Assembly (NCBI GenBank): GCA_028710605.1
Contig: JAQTTU010000006.1
Coordinates: 124,001 to 188,000 of the forward strand
DNA length: 64,000 nucleotides
Source: Sideroxydans sp.
GTDB lineage: Bacteria > Pseudomonadota > Gammaproteobacteria > Burkholderiales > Gallionellaceae
Reading direction: 5' to 3'
Part shown: positions 38,871 to 48,098 of the stretch, in pieces
Numbering within the stretch: the first letter of the stretch is position 1
Layout: each line of letters begins with the position of its first letter
Made by a program: the position numbers and the translations under genes
The notes under the pieces: model-generated
The model's database searches: none
What the model was told of the DNA's origin: nothing
What the model saw: only the letters and a program-made list of their open reading frames with translations

Positions 38871-41735
38871 ATGAATCTGATCTCAGTTCCCGACGATATT
38901 TCCAGCAAGGATCAACCGCTGCGCGAGGATTTGCGCTTGCTGCGACGCGTTTTCGGCAGCACTTTGCGCGAGCAGGAAGGCGAGGCGTATTTCGAGTTGG
39001 TCGAGAGCGTGCGCAAAACCGCCGTGCGTTTCCGCAAAACGCAGGACGAGCGCGACGGCGAAATGCTGGAGCAGATGCTGGATGCGCTTTCGCACAGCGA
39101 GACGCTGGCCGTGGTGCGCGCCTTCAGTTACTTTTCGCAGCTTGCCAACATCGCCGAAGATTTGCACCACAACCGCAGTCATCGCGCGCAACTCAAGGCG
39201 GGCTTCCCCGCCACGGACGGCTCGCTGCAACTAGCTTTGGAAAGGCTGCAAGCAAAACAGCCAAGCAATGGCGAGTTGCAAGCGTTCCTGAACAGCGCCC
39301 TCATTTCTCCGGTGCTGACCGCACACCCCACCGAGGTGCAGCGCAAGAGCATTCTCGATTGCCAACTGTATATCGCCGGGTTTCTCGCCGAGCGCGACCG
39401 CGTGGACATGACACCGGACGAGCTGGAAGAAAACGAAGAGTCGCTGCGCCGCTCCGTGCTGATTTTGTGGCAAACGCGCATGTTGCGCACCACCAAGCTG
39501 ACCGTGCGCGACGAGATCAACAACGGCCTGGAATATTACCGCTACACTTTTCTGGTCGAAATTCCGAAGATTTATGCCAATCTGGAAAAGCAATTCGAGG
39601 CGCGCTTCGACAAGGGCATCAGGATTCCGCCGCTGCTGCGCATCGGCAGTTGGATAGGCGGCGACCGCGACGGCAACCCGTTCGTCACCCACGACGTGAT
39701 GCGCGATGCGTTGCAGCAGCAATCCGCACTGGCTTTCGAACATTATCTGGCCGCCACCTTTGTGTTGAGCCGCAGCCTGAGCCTGACTGACAGACTGGCC
39801 GACATCAGCGACGAATTGCGCCGGTTCGCCGACGCTTCGCCGGACAAAGACCCCGTGCGCGCGGACGAACCCTACCGCCGCGCGCTGAACCTGATCTATT
39901 CGCGCCTGTCGGCCACCTCGAAACTGTTCGGCCACAATATTGCACACCAGCCGCCGCTGGGCGCAAATGAGCGCCCATATACCACACCGCAGGAATTCAT
40001 TGCCGATCTCGACATCCTGATCGACTCGATGTTCAAACATGGCGCGGTCTATCTGGCCAGAGGACGGCTGGCCAATCTGCGCCGCGCCGTCGAGGTGTTC
40101 GGTTTTCACCTTACGCCACTGGATATGCGCCAGCACAGCGGTGTCATCGAGCAAACTGTCAGCGAACTTTTTTCGCATAGCGGCTGCGACACGTTACTGC
40201 GTAGCAGCCGTTTGCGGGAGCAGCCGCTTGCCGCCCCTCCCGCACCGGAGGGTTTCACCCCACCGTGTCGGGGCGGCACGGGCAAGGCAAATTATTCCGA
40301 TCTCGACGAAGCGGCAAAACGCACAGCATTGCTGGAAGCCTTGCAGCAAGCCGATTGCCTTCTGCAAGACATCAACCGCTATTCCGCCGTGCCGCAGGAA
40401 GAACTGCGCATCATGCAAACCGCTGCGGAAATCCATCAGCGCTACGGTCGCGCCGCGTTGCCCAACCACATCATTTCAAAAACCGATGCGGTGAGCGACA
40501 TGCTGGAACTGGCGCTGGTGCTGCAACAGGTCGGACTGCTGCAAGGCCGCGACACGCTGCACGTCAACATCATCCCGTTGTTTGAAACCATCGAAGATTT
40601 GCGCGGCTGCGCCGTCATCATGGACGAATTGTTTTCGCTGCCCTGGTATCGCAAAGTGCTGGCAAGCCGTGGCGACACGCAGGAAGTCATGCTGGGCTAT
40701 TCGGACAGCAACAAGGACGGCGGCTATCTCACCGCGAATTGGGAACTGTACAAAGCCGAACTGGAACTGGTGAAAGTGTTCGAGAAGCACGGCATCGAAT
40801 TGCGCCTGTTCCACGGTCGCGGCGGCACGGTGGGGCGCGGCGGCGGCCCCAGCTACGACGCGATCCTGGCACAACCGCCGGGCAGTGTGAACGGGCAGAT
40901 TCGCATCACCGAACAGGGCGAAGTCATCGCCAGCAAATATTCCAACCCGGAGATCGGTCGCCGCAATCTGGAAACGCTGCTCGCCGCCACCCTGGAAGCC
41001 ACGCTGCTGCACCACCACGGCGCCGACAGCGCCATGCCGGAGTTCCACCGCGTCATGGAACAATTGAGCGTGGATGCGTTCGCCGCGTATCGCAAGCTGG
41101 TGTACGAAACGCCCGGCTTCACCGATTATTTTTTCACCGCCACGCCGATACGCGAAATTGCCGAACTCAACATCGGCAGCCGCCCCTCCTCGCGCAAACC
41201 GTCGGACCGCATCGAGGATTTGCGCGCCATTCCCTGGGTGTTCAGTTGGGGTTTGAACCGGGTGATGTTGCCGGGCTGGTTCGGCTACGGCAGTGCCGTG
41301 AAGCAGTTTATCGCGCGCGAAGGCGATGCCGGGCTGGCGCAGTTGCAGGCGATGTACCAGAGTTGGGCGTTCTTCCGTGGCCTGATGTCGAACATGGACA
41401 TGGTGCTTTCCAAAACCGACATGGGCATCGCCTCGCGTTATGCCGAACTGGTTGAGGACGTTGAGCTGCGCGAGCGCATTTTCAACGCAATCAACAGTGA
41501 ATGGGAAACCACCATCGAAATGCTGTTCGCCGTCACCGGCAACACGTCCCTGCTACAGGACAACCCGTCCTTCGCACACAGCATATTGGCCAGAACACCG
41601 TACATAGACCCGCTCAACCACCTGCAAGTCGCCCTGTTGCACCGGCATCGCGCGGGCGACAACGACGAAAAAGTAAAACGCGCAATTCACCTCTCCATCA
41701 ACGGCATCGCCACCGGTTTGCGCAATAGCGGTTGA
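38871..41735 (+). CDS. ppc: Phosphoenolpyruvate carboxylase with an in-frame repeat insertion
   Basis: The 954-residue enzyme converts PEP and bicarbonate into oxaloacetate. Catalytic motifs are present: VLTAHPTEVQRKS, GGDRDGNPFVTHDVM, FHGRGGTVGRGGGPSY and the C-terminal LSINGIATGLRNSG. It is a little longer than most betaproteobacterial homologues. Part of the excess is the segment LREQPLAAPPAPEGFTPPCR plus GGTGKAN at about residues 448-474, translated from palindromic repeat DNA at 40229-40278. Flanking sequence resumes normally on both sides, so the enzyme probably tolerates the extra loop. Confidence 0.96.
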   Translation: MNLISVPDDISSKDQPLREDLRLLRRVFGSTLREQEGEAYFELVESVRKTAVRFRKTQDERDGEMLEQMLDALSHSETLAVVRAFSYFSQLANIAEDLHHNRSHRAQLKAGFPATDGSLQLALERLQAKQPSNGELQAFLNSALISPVLTAHPTEVQRKSILDCQLYIAGFLAERDRVDMTPDELEENEESLRRSVLILWQTRMLRTTKLTVRDEINNGLEYYRYTFLVEIPKIYANLEKQFEARFDKGIRIPPLLRIGSWIGGDRDGNPFVTHDVMRDALQQQSALAFEHYLAATFVLSRSLSLTDRLADISDELRRFADASPDKDPVRADEPYRRALNLIYSRLSATSKLFGHNIAHQPPLGANERPYTTPQEFIADLDILIDSMFKHGAVYLARGRLANLRRAVEVFGFHLTPLDMRQHSGVIEQTVSELFSHSGCDTLLRSSRLREQPLAAPPAPEGFTPPCRGGTGKANYSDLDEAAKRTALLEALQQADCLLQDINRYSAVPQEELRIMQTAAEIHQRYGRAALPNHIISKTDAVSDMLELALVLQQVGLLQGRDTLHVNIIPLFETIEDLRGCAVIMDELFSLPWYRKVLASRGDTQEVMLGYSDSNKDGGYLTANWELYKAELELVKVFEKHGIELRLFHGRGGTVGRGGGPSYDAILAQPPGSVNGQIRITEQGEVIASKYSNPEIGRRNLETLLAATLEATLLHHHGADSAMPEFHRVMEQLSVDAFAAYRKLVYETPGFTDYFFTATPIREIAELNIGSRPSSRKPSDRIEDLRAIPWVFSWGLNRVMLPGWFGYGSAVKQFIAREGDAGLAQLQAMYQSWAFFRGLMSNMDMVLSKTDMGIASRYAELVEDVELRERIFNAINSEWETTIEMLFAVTGNTSLLQDNPSFAHSILARTPYIDPLNHLQVALLHRHRAGDNDEKVKRAIHLSINGIATGLRNSG
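40229..40278. repeat. Palindromic element inside ppc
   Basis: TGCCGCCCC at 40229-40237 and GGGGCGGCA at 40270-40278 are perfect inverse arms, with a smaller CCGGAGGG/CCCTCCGG-like fold between. It is translated in frame as part of PEP carboxylase. Confidence 0.8.
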
Positions 41736-41761
41736 TTGAGGATTGCTCAACCAACCCAAGA

Positions 41762-41824
41762 TGCCCGTCAATACTGTCTCTCCGCGTAGTGCATGATGCA
41801 GATCGGCTATTGACGGGCATCTCC
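41762..41824. repeat. Family B inverted repeat, near complete
   Basis: GATGCCCGTCAATACTGTCT and CAGATCGGCTATTGACGGGC form the two arms, the left one mutated at its inner end. A family A copy follows at 41865. Confidence 0.8.
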
Positions 41825-41864
41825 GGGCAGTCGCATATTTGAAACTGAGCGCAGTTAAGGATTT

Positions 41865-41924
41865 TGTAGGTGCGAATTCTTTCGCACATAGATCGTGGTT
41901 TGTGCGAATGAATTCGCACCTACA
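41865..41924. repeat. Family A palindrome, copy 7
   Basis: Arms TGTAGGTGCGAATTCTTTCG and CGAATGAATTCGCACCTACA. It lies directly beyond the terminator of the first cytochrome operon, as copy 9 does at the second operon. Confidence 0.94.
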
Positions 41925-41931
41925 ACCCCCG

Positions 41932-41957
41932 AAAAAAAAGGGAGCCGAAGCTCCCTT
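41932..41957 (-). terminator. Intrinsic terminator of the first diheme cytochrome operon
   Basis: On the minus strand GGGAGCTTCGGCTCCC is followed by T8, 30 bases after the stop of the cytochrome gene. This is a textbook UUCG-loop terminator. Confidence 0.93.
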
Positions 41958-41987
41958 AAAATCGCACTGTTGGCTGCTACTTCTGTA

Positions 41988-42701
41988 TTACTTGCTTGCC
42001 GCAACCGTCCGGTAATCCGGCAGACGCGACAGATAGTCGGCCACCGCTTCCAGTTCTTCCTGCTTCAATTTGGAAATGGCTTTGACCATGTCGGGGTTGG
42101 AGTTGCCGCGCACGCCCTTCATGATGAGCTTCATTTCGCGCAGCAGGTAGCCGTAGTGCTGAGCGGCCACTGCCGGGTAGGACTTGGCCGCATTGCCTTC
42201 GCCGTTGACTCCGTGGCAGGTATAGCACTTGTTGTCGGTAAACAGTTTTTTGCCCTTTTCCGACATGTCCACGTCGCCCTTGCCGTTCTCGCGCACCGAA
42301 GTCAGGGAATTCAGGTAGGCCGCAATGTCACCGATTTCTTCCACGGAAATGGCCGGGTCTTCAACGAAGGGCAGCATCTTCGGGTTCAGGCGGATACCGG
42401 CGCGGATTTCGGTGATCTGTTTAATCAGCACGCTGGCATGTTGTCCGGTCAGGCGCGGATAAACGCCTTCGCGCACGCCGGCCGCATCGGCCTTGTGGCA
42501 GCCTCGGCAGCCGCGAAAGGATTCTTTGCCCTTGACCGGGTCGCCGCCCATTTTCAGGACCTGGATGCGCTCGGGGGTCATTTCGTCCCAGACATAACCT
42601 TTTTTGCCGTAAACCTTGGGGACGTAGGCATCGGCGGCTTGCGCCATGCCTGCCTGCAAGGAGAACAGCGATACAAAAATGATTGAGAGAATGTTTTTCA
42701 T
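41988..42701 (-). CDS. Diheme c-type cytochrome, module 1, second gene
   Basis: A 237-residue periplasmic protein with signal peptide (ILSIIFVSLFSLQAGMAQAA). It carries two haem motifs, CRGCH and CYTCH, each in a c4-like domain with axial methionines likely in KMLPF and NPDMV. The start ATG 42701 overlaps the stop of the preceding cytochrome gene (TAATG). The copy at 48099 differs at only about ten residues by eye, including CYTCH against CFKCH at the second haem. Likely a periplasmic electron shuttle between an outer-membrane donor and inner-membrane complexes. Confidence 0.93.
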   Translation of the reverse strand: MKNILSIIFVSLFSLQAGMAQAADAYVPKVYGKKGYVWDEMTPERIQVLKMGGDPVKGKESFRGCRGCHKADAAGVREGVYPRLTGQHASVLIKQITEIRAGIRLNPKMLPFVEDPAISVEEIGDIAAYLNSLTSVRENGKGDVDMSEKGKKLFTDNKCYTCHGVNGEGNAAKSYPAVAAQHYGYLLREMKLIMKGVRGNSNPDMVKAISKLKQEELEAVADYLSRLPDYRTVAASK

Positions 42702-43336
42702 TATTCGGCTTCCTTCAATGTGGTGATGTATTCTGCCACGGCGGCGATTTCTTTTTCGTTCAGGCGTTTGGCGACGGATTGCATGACGGCTTTGGGGTCG
42801 TTGTTGCGCACGGCGTTCTTGAAGTTCAGCAACTGGTTGACAACGTAGGTCGAGTTCTGGCCGTTCAGGCGCGGAAATGCGCTGCTGCCGCTGCCGTCTT
42901 CGTTGTGGCAACCGGCGCAGGCCGGTGCTGCCGTGCCGATGACACCTTCGTCGAATATCTGTTTGCCTTCCGCGACCAACTCGGCTTTGTCGGTAGCTCC
43001 GACCGAGCGTATCTGGCCGCTGAAGTAGGTGGCCAGCGCCTTGAATTCTTTTTCATCGACCATGGTGATGATGCCGCTCATGATTTCGTTGCTGCGTTTG
43101 CCGCTCTTGAAGTCTTCCATCTGGCGTTGCAGGTATTTCTTGTCCAGCCCGGCCAGCTTGGGGTTTTCGGGAATGACGCTGTTGCCGTCGGGGTTGTGGC
43201 AGCCGCTGCACAGTTGCAGGCGTTCTTCCAGCGGCGGGATGTCGTCCGCATAGGATGTTGGTGTCAGCAGCAGCATGCCCAGCAGCGCGCCGAATGCGCG
43301 CAGCTTGCCTGCAATGCCCGAGTTGATTGTTATCAT
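42701..43336 (-). CDS. Diheme cytochrome c4-type protein, module 1, first gene
   Basis: A 211-residue protein with signal peptide (LRAFGALLGMLLLTPTSYA) and haem motifs CSGCH and CAGCH in two c4-like domains (PKLAGLDKKYLQRQMEDFKS; FPRLNGQNSTYVVNQLLNF). Cytochromes c4 carry electrons at the periplasmic face of the inner membrane. The start is ATG 43336 (frame open to 43369). It is translationally coupled to the next cytochrome gene. The paralogue at 48812 is about 87% identical by eye. Confidence 0.93.
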   Translation of the reverse strand: MITINSGIAGKLRAFGALLGMLLLTPTSYADDIPPLEERLQLCSGCHNPDGNSVIPENPKLAGLDKKYLQRQMEDFKSGKRSNEIMSGIITMVDEKEFKALATYFSGQIRSVGATDKAELVAEGKQIFDEGVIGTAAPACAGCHNEDGSGSSAFPRLNGQNSTYVVNQLLNFKNAVRNNDPKAVMQSVAKRLNEKEIAAVAEYITTLKEAE

Positions 43337-43487
43337 AAATTCCTCCTCAAAATTTAAGGGTGCTCTCAAAAACCGTTGGCTGCATTGTAAAAATACTGCC
43401 CGGATTCAAATTGGTAGCGCTGATAGTTTACGCCATCCATCCTGGTTTATTCGGGTCGGGTTTAACCCGACATGCAAACCTGATGCG

Positions 43488-43516
43488 AAAAGGGGGAGAC
43501 CGAAGCCTCCCCTAAA
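43488..43516 (-). terminator. Intrinsic terminator of cytochrome-porin gene 1
   Basis: Minus-strand GGGGAGGCTTCGGTCTCCCC followed by CTTTTC, 62 bases after the porin stop. It separates the porin transcript from the cytochrome pair. Confidence 0.85.
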
Positions 43517-43577
43517 CCTACAACTTGCGCAATGGGTATAGGCCGGACATCAGCCTATCCCAAGCATACTTACTTTT

Positions 43578-44843
43578 TTACCAAGAAGCTTCCAGCATGC
43601 CGGTGAACAGCGAATTGCCTGTGGCGCTGGTGTATCCAGGGCCGGAGTACTTGCTGTAGTTGGCGTGCAAGGCAACGTTCTGGAACAGGTCGTACACGGC
43701 GGTCAAGGTGATTGCATCATCCTTGGAGCCTGTTCCGTCTGTACCTTTGCGGTAGGCAGCACCCAGATGCAGGGTGTGCGGAATCACGCTGACTTCGCCA
43801 CCGAAGGTGGTGGCCTTCACGTCATTGGTGGTCGAGGCATTGAAGTGGTTAGCAGTTGTTCCGCTCTTCGGTGCATTGGATGTTTGGAAGTACAAACTGG
43901 TTTCCATACCGGCCAACTCGCCCTGTGCTTGTACGTCAAATGCATTGCCCTTGGTGTCGCATTTGTCAGCAGCCGTAGGAGCAACCGCCGCACCACCTAC
44001 GGGAGCGTTGCAGTAGTTGGAACCGCTGGCCACGCCGTAAGCAATGTGCATTGCCCATTCAGCAATGGTCGGGGTTGCCGCCACGCGCAACCAAGTGGAA
44101 CTCATTTGCACCGCACCCTTACCACCAGCATAAGCAAAGTTAGGCGACCAACGGCTCAAGTTGATGTAACCCATTTCGGTTTGCGCAACCATCGCGATAC
44201 CGGAAGCGGCTGTTGCGCCCAAGGTGGTGTATTGCGCGGCAGAGATGTCCGCACGGTGTTCAGCCCAACGAATTCCGCGAGTCATACCGGTGCTGGACAA
44301 CTCATAACCATAAGCTTGACCCAGAGTATCGGTCGCGTAAGGAATCGCCATAATAGTGGCCGGACCGGCGCTGAATACCATTGGCACTCTCAAGCCAGCC
44401 ACAATACCGCCAATTGGGCCGCCAACCAGATTGTTTTCCATCATGAAGCCGACCTTGACCATCTCGTTTTCGCCGATACGGCCGCCGAAGAACAGGCTGA
44501 GCTCGTCGGGGATTTGCCATTGTCCGCCACCTGTGGTCGTGCCAGAGATTGCGGCAGCGGGACTTTCGTTGGTCTTTTGATAACGCGCCTTCATCAAGAT
44601 GGCGGCGTTCAGGTTGTCGGGGATAGACAGGTCTTCAGTTTTGAACTTGCCCTTGGTGCCGATCTGAGTAAAACCGGAAGCCTTGAATTCTTGTCCGGTG
44701 GGATTCAGAACCGGGAAGTGTTGCATGTGGCATGCGCTGCAAGCGCGACCGGTTTGACGCGCAAACGCCGGGATGGCGGATGCTTCGGGGGCAAATGCGG
44801 TTGCTATCAACACGCCTGCCAGTGACAGTACGATCTTTTTCAT
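43578..44843 (-). CDS. Fused cytochrome-porin, Cyc2-like layout, module 1
   Basis: The 421-residue protein starts at ATG 44843 (the frame is open to 45002 without a signal peptide). After the signal peptide (MKKIVLSLAGVLIATAFAPE) comes FARQTGRACSACHMQHFPVL, with one haem motif, and then a beta-rich region to an aromatic C-terminus (LEASW), the hallmark of an outer membrane barrel. A small N-terminal cytochrome joined to a barrel is the architecture of Cyc2, the iron oxidase of acidophilic and neutrophilic iron oxidisers. Similarity to Cyc2 itself is only in the haem region, so the donor remains unknown. Two diheme cytochromes follow. Confidence 0.82.
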   Translation of the reverse strand: MKKIVLSLAGVLIATAFAPEASAIPAFARQTGRACSACHMQHFPVLNPTGQEFKASGFTQIGTKGKFKTEDLSIPDNLNAAILMKARYQKTNESPAAAISGTTTGGGQWQIPDELSLFFGGRIGENEMVKVGFMMENNLVGGPIGGIVAGLRVPMVFSAGPATIMAIPYATDTLGQAYGYELSSTGMTRGIRWAEHRADISAAQYTTLGATAASGIAMVAQTEMGYINLSRWSPNFAYAGGKGAVQMSSTWLRVAATPTIAEWAMHIAYGVASGSNYCNAPVGGAAVAPTAADKCDTKGNAFDVQAQGELAGMETSLYFQTSNAPKSGTTANHFNASTTNDVKATTFGGEVSVIPHTLHLGAAYRKGTDGTGSKDDAITLTAVYDLFQNVALHANYSKYSGPGYTSATGNSLFTGMLEASW

Positions 44844-45040
44844 TGTATTTCTCCTCTGAATTCTTCGAAATGAATTTTGCTGCAAACCCCGACCAACGAT
44901 CTCTCTTGAGCAATGGGGTGTGACACCTACTTGCACAAGCTGGGCAAATTCTATTTCACGACCTTCGGAGTTGTGCTGACTTACACCGACGAATTCTGAC
45001 AAATGCTGACGTTTTCGAAAGGGAAATCAGTTGCGGGGTT

Positions 45041-45100
45041 TGTAGGTGCGAATTTATTCGCACGTAACTCGCCAGGCGTGCGAATGAATTCGCACCTACA
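45041..45100. repeat. Family A palindrome, copy 8
   Basis: TGTAGGTGCGAATTTATTCG and inverse around TAACTCGCCAGGC, between the response regulator's stop and the cytochrome-porin promoter. Confidence 0.95.
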
Positions 45101-45135
45101 AATGCATCGCAAGCATGACATAACTCGGATAAAAA

Positions 45136-45819
45136 TCAGCTCACCACCAGCGGGCGAATGAACTGGTAACCCATGCCGCGCATGGCCTGCAAGGGATTGC
45201 GGCCATCTTCCAGAAGGGGGATTTTGCGGCGAAGGCGACTGATATTGGCTTCGAGGGCGCGCGGGTCGTAAGCGACCGGATTTCTTCCCAGCGCGCGAAT
45301 TAAAGAATCTCTATCCGCCTGCCGGTTTGGCGCATTCGCCAGCGCCTGAAGCAGCAACAGCTCGGTGCCGGTCAGCGGCACTGCCGGCGCGCCGGGCGGC
45401 ACCAGTTCGGAGCGCACCAGCATGAGCTTCCACACCCCCTCGCTCGGCGCAGAAGGAGCAAGACGCAAACAGAGGTTATCAATGAGCGCCAGCAATTCGG
45501 CGAACACAATCGGTTTGACCAGATAACCGTCCGCTCCGGCGCGGCGGCATTCCACCCTGTCCACCCCCAAACTGCGCGCAGTCACCATGACGATGCCAAT
45601 GCTGGTGCCGAACCGTTTGCGCAAGCGCAAGGCGATTTCCACGCCGGATTCTCCCGGCAGGTTGTAGTCCAGCAATGCGATTTCGGGAATGAATTGCAGG
45701 CGTTGATCCAGTTCGGCTCCGCTCGTGACTGCGAGCACTTCATGACCGGCGTACATCAGATAGGACTGCAACTCTTCCTGCTGTCCAAGATCGTCTTCAA
45801 CTATGATAATGCGCGCCAT
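45136..45819 (-). CDS. OmpR-type response regulator
   Basis: A 227-residue protein with a receiver domain (IIIVEDDLGQQEELQSYLM; phosphorylation site in ALLDYNLPGESG; K in YLVKPI) and a C-terminal winged helix (LTGTELLLLQALANAPNRQA; ALEANISRLRRKI; MRGMGYQFI). It is divergent from the sensor kinase at 45850, with only 30 bases between the starts, so they share one promoter region. Placed between the two cytochrome modules, it is a candidate regulator of both. Confidence 0.94.
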   Translation of the reverse strand: MARIIIVEDDLGQQEELQSYLMYAGHEVLAVTSGAELDQRLQFIPEIALLDYNLPGESGVEIALRLRKRFGTSIGIVMVTARSLGVDRVECRRAGADGYLVKPIVFAELLALIDNLCLRLAPSAPSEGVWKLMLVRSELVPPGAPAVPLTGTELLLLQALANAPNRQADRDSLIRALGRNPVAYDPRALEANISRLRRKIPLLEDGRNPLQAMRGMGYQFIRPLVVS

Positions 45820-45849
45820 GTTCTCAATGTAACCGGAAACCGGAATCCA

Positions 45850-47823
45850 ATGTCCAATTTAAGCAATCGCAGCGCCGTCATGCAAGCGTTTTCTCGCGCA
45901 CAACAGATGCTGGCCGGGCTGAGCCTGCAAACCCGTTTCCTGCTGATTATGGGCATTTCGTCGCTGTTTATTTCGCTGCTGTTCTGGGTGATGTTCAATA
46001 ATTTCACCGAGAATTTGCTGATGCGCACCGGCTCGCGTTTCGCCAGAGAACAGATGCTGTTCGATAAAGCACGCACCCTGCAGCCGATGATGCGCGAAAT
46101 GGCGCGCGCCAGACAGTCCGCCGAGGATCCGCTAATCCAGCAATGGGCGGCCAACGAGCGCGATGCGAAACTCTACCGGCGCAGCATGAATGAGCTGCGC
46201 AACCGCTTTCCCAATTCCAATTTCTACGTGGCAATCGCCAGGTCCGGCAATTTTTACTATTGCGAAAATACGAAAAATTGCTCGGGGAAGTTGCCGCGTC
46301 TCACGCTTGACCCCGATTCGCCCGAAGATGCATGGATATACGATTTTTTCAAAAGCGGCGAAGAGCGCAGCATCAAAGTTTTGTCCAACAAAAAGCTTGG
46401 AGTAAACAAGATATGGGTCATGGTGCCGATCCGGGACGGCAATCAGGTGATCGGGGTGGTCGGCACGGGAATCAGCCTGTACGACTTCACCCTCAATGCC
46501 TCCAGCATTCATTTGCCCGGCGTGACCAACATGTTCATCGACCGCAATGCCCACATTCAGATCTACAACGATGTGACGCATTTCGACTTTCCCGGCGTAG
46601 TGAATTTTTCCGAGGCCAAGCATCTGCATGTGCGAATTCTGGGGGAAACTGCGGGCGACCAGTGGTTGCATCAGACTATCCGAAGCCTCGGCAACAATAA
46701 CCAGCGCGTCGAAACCGCTTTCGTGCATATCGACGGCGTGCGTTATCTGGCAGGCTTGAACACACTGCCCGAAGTGGGCTGGTACGACCTGACGCTGATC
46801 GACTTGTCCGTCCTGTTGCCGAAAGCGGATTTCATGTGGATGGTGTTGGCAGTGGTTACCGGCACACTGGGGCTTCTGTCCATTCTGGCGCTGTCCCTGC
46901 ACACCATGGTGCTCAAGCCCGTGGCGACACTAACCGATGCGGTATCGCGCATGCGCCAGGGCGATTACAGTTCGAGGAAGCTCAAAAAAAGCAGCGGCGA
47001 AGTGCAGGAACTGATAACGCAATTTCACGACATGTCGGAAGCCATTTTCAACACCCAGCAATGGCTGGAAGAAGAAATCGAAAAACGCACGCGCCAAATC
47101 AAGGATGCAAAAAAGATTCTGGAAATTTCGCTCAAGCGCGAAAGAGACGGGCGCGAAACCCAAGCCAACCTGATGGCCTTGATGGCGCACGAAATGCGCA
47201 GCCCGATTGCGGTCATCAGCAATACCGCGCAGATGATGGATATGCTGGCGCAAACCGATTGCCCGACCCTGCAACCCCGCATCGGAAAGATCATGCGCTC
47301 GGTCAGGGAACTGGCGACATTGATGGACACGTTCCTCTCAGAAAAGTGGCTGGATATGGACAAGCAGGGGTTGAACCGGATGATGGGCGACCTCAATCAG
47401 TTGTGCATGGAAGTGGTGGCAAATCTGGTTGACAGCCATCATCGAACCATTCGTTTTGTACCTCTCGACGGCGAAGCAAAATTCTGTGCGGACTGGCCGC
47501 TGGTTCGGATCGCCGTCATCAACCTGCTGGATAACGCAAGCAAATATTCTTCGTCTGAAAACGAAATCTGTCTCAAAATTTTGTCGGGCGAAACCGGCAT
47601 GCTATGCGTTGAGGTAAGTGATCGTGGAGTCGGTATTCCCCCCGAACTGCAACCGCGCATTTTCGAGAAGTTTGCGCGCGGGCAACATGAAGCAGATATT
47701 CAGGGAACCGGCCTCGGCCTCTATCTGGTGAACTGGATTGCCCGATTCCACGGCGGGCACACCGAAGTCTCTTCAACCGAAGGACAAGGCAGCACTTTCC
47801 GGCTGTGCCTGCCGTTGTGTTAA
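45850..47823 (+). CDS. Sensor histidine kinase with extracytoplasmic sensor domain
   Basis: The 657-residue protein has a membrane helix near residue 30 (FLLIMGISSLFISLLFWVMF), a large periplasmic sensor region of about 280 residues resembling a dCache/PAS fold, and a second helix (LAVVTGTLGLLSILALSLHT). HAMP, a coiled coil, the phosphoacceptor region MALMAHEMRSPIAVISNTAQ and an ATPase domain (NLLDNASKYSS; DRGVGIPPEL; GTGLGLYLVNWIARF) follow. ATG 45850 is used; the frame is open upstream only because it overlaps the divergent regulator. A likely partner of the regulator at 45136. Confidence 0.93.
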   Translation: MSNLSNRSAVMQAFSRAQQMLAGLSLQTRFLLIMGISSLFISLLFWVMFNNFTENLLMRTGSRFAREQMLFDKARTLQPMMREMARARQSAEDPLIQQWAANERDAKLYRRSMNELRNRFPNSNFYVAIARSGNFYYCENTKNCSGKLPRLTLDPDSPEDAWIYDFFKSGEERSIKVLSNKKLGVNKIWVMVPIRDGNQVIGVVGTGISLYDFTLNASSIHLPGVTNMFIDRNAHIQIYNDVTHFDFPGVVNFSEAKHLHVRILGETAGDQWLHQTIRSLGNNNQRVETAFVHIDGVRYLAGLNTLPEVGWYDLTLIDLSVLLPKADFMWMVLAVVTGTLGLLSILALSLHTMVLKPVATLTDAVSRMRQGDYSSRKLKKSSGEVQELITQFHDMSEAIFNTQQWLEEEIEKRTRQIKDAKKILEISLKRERDGRETQANLMALMAHEMRSPIAVISNTAQMMDMLAQTDCPTLQPRIGKIMRSVRELATLMDTFLSEKWLDMDKQGLNRMMGDLNQLCMEVVANLVDSHHRTIRFVPLDGEAKFCADWPLVRIAVINLLDNASKYSSSENEICLKILSGETGMLCVEVSDRGVGIPPELQPRIFEKFARGQHEADIQGTGLGLYLVNWIARFHGGHTEVSSTEGQGSTFRLCLPLC

Positions 47824-47853
47824 ACCCGGATAGTTCATTAGGCCGAGAGCGCT

Positions 47854-47906
47854 TGTAGGAGCGAGCTTGCTCGCGAAGTGCTTTCGCGAGCAAGCTCGCT
47901 CCTACA
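47854..47906. repeat. Pseudomonas-like REP palindrome (TGTAGGAGCGAGCTTGCTCGCGA)
   Basis: TGTAGGAGCGAGCTTGCTCG and CGAGCAAGCTCGCTCCTACA make a nearly perfect hairpin. The same text is known as a REP element in Pseudomonas. It is the only copy here and lies downstream of the sensor kinase. Confidence 0.92.
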
Positions 47907-47981
47907 GTGAAAATACGGCTAATAGATATTCCGGGTTAAACAAATTTATTCCATTAGCCGAAGCATTTCCCTGCAAGAGGG

Positions 47982-48041
47982 TGTAGGTGCGAATTCATTC
48001 GCACATAGCTCGTAGTTCGTGCGAATGAATTCGCACCTACA
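47982..48041. repeat. Family A palindrome, copy 9
   Basis: TGTAGGTGCGAATTCATTCG and inverse around ATAGCTCGTAGTTC, 7 bases from the terminator of the second cytochrome operon, mirroring copy 7. Confidence 0.95.
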
Positions 48042-48047
48042 ACCCCC

Positions 48048-48076
48048 GAAAAAAAAGGGAGCCTAAGCTCCCTTTC
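48048..48076 (-). terminator. Intrinsic terminator of the second diheme cytochrome operon
   Basis: Minus-strand GGGAGCTTAGGCTCCC followed by T8, 22 bases after the cytochrome stop. It matches the terminator at 41932 except in the loop. Confidence 0.92.
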
Positions 48077-48098
48077 AAATTTCTACTGTTTTGTTGTT

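Noticed and set aside
45694-45849. N-terminal extension of the sensor kinase upstream of 45850
   Set aside because: These codons lie inside the divergent response regulator gene and do not encode family-like sequence.
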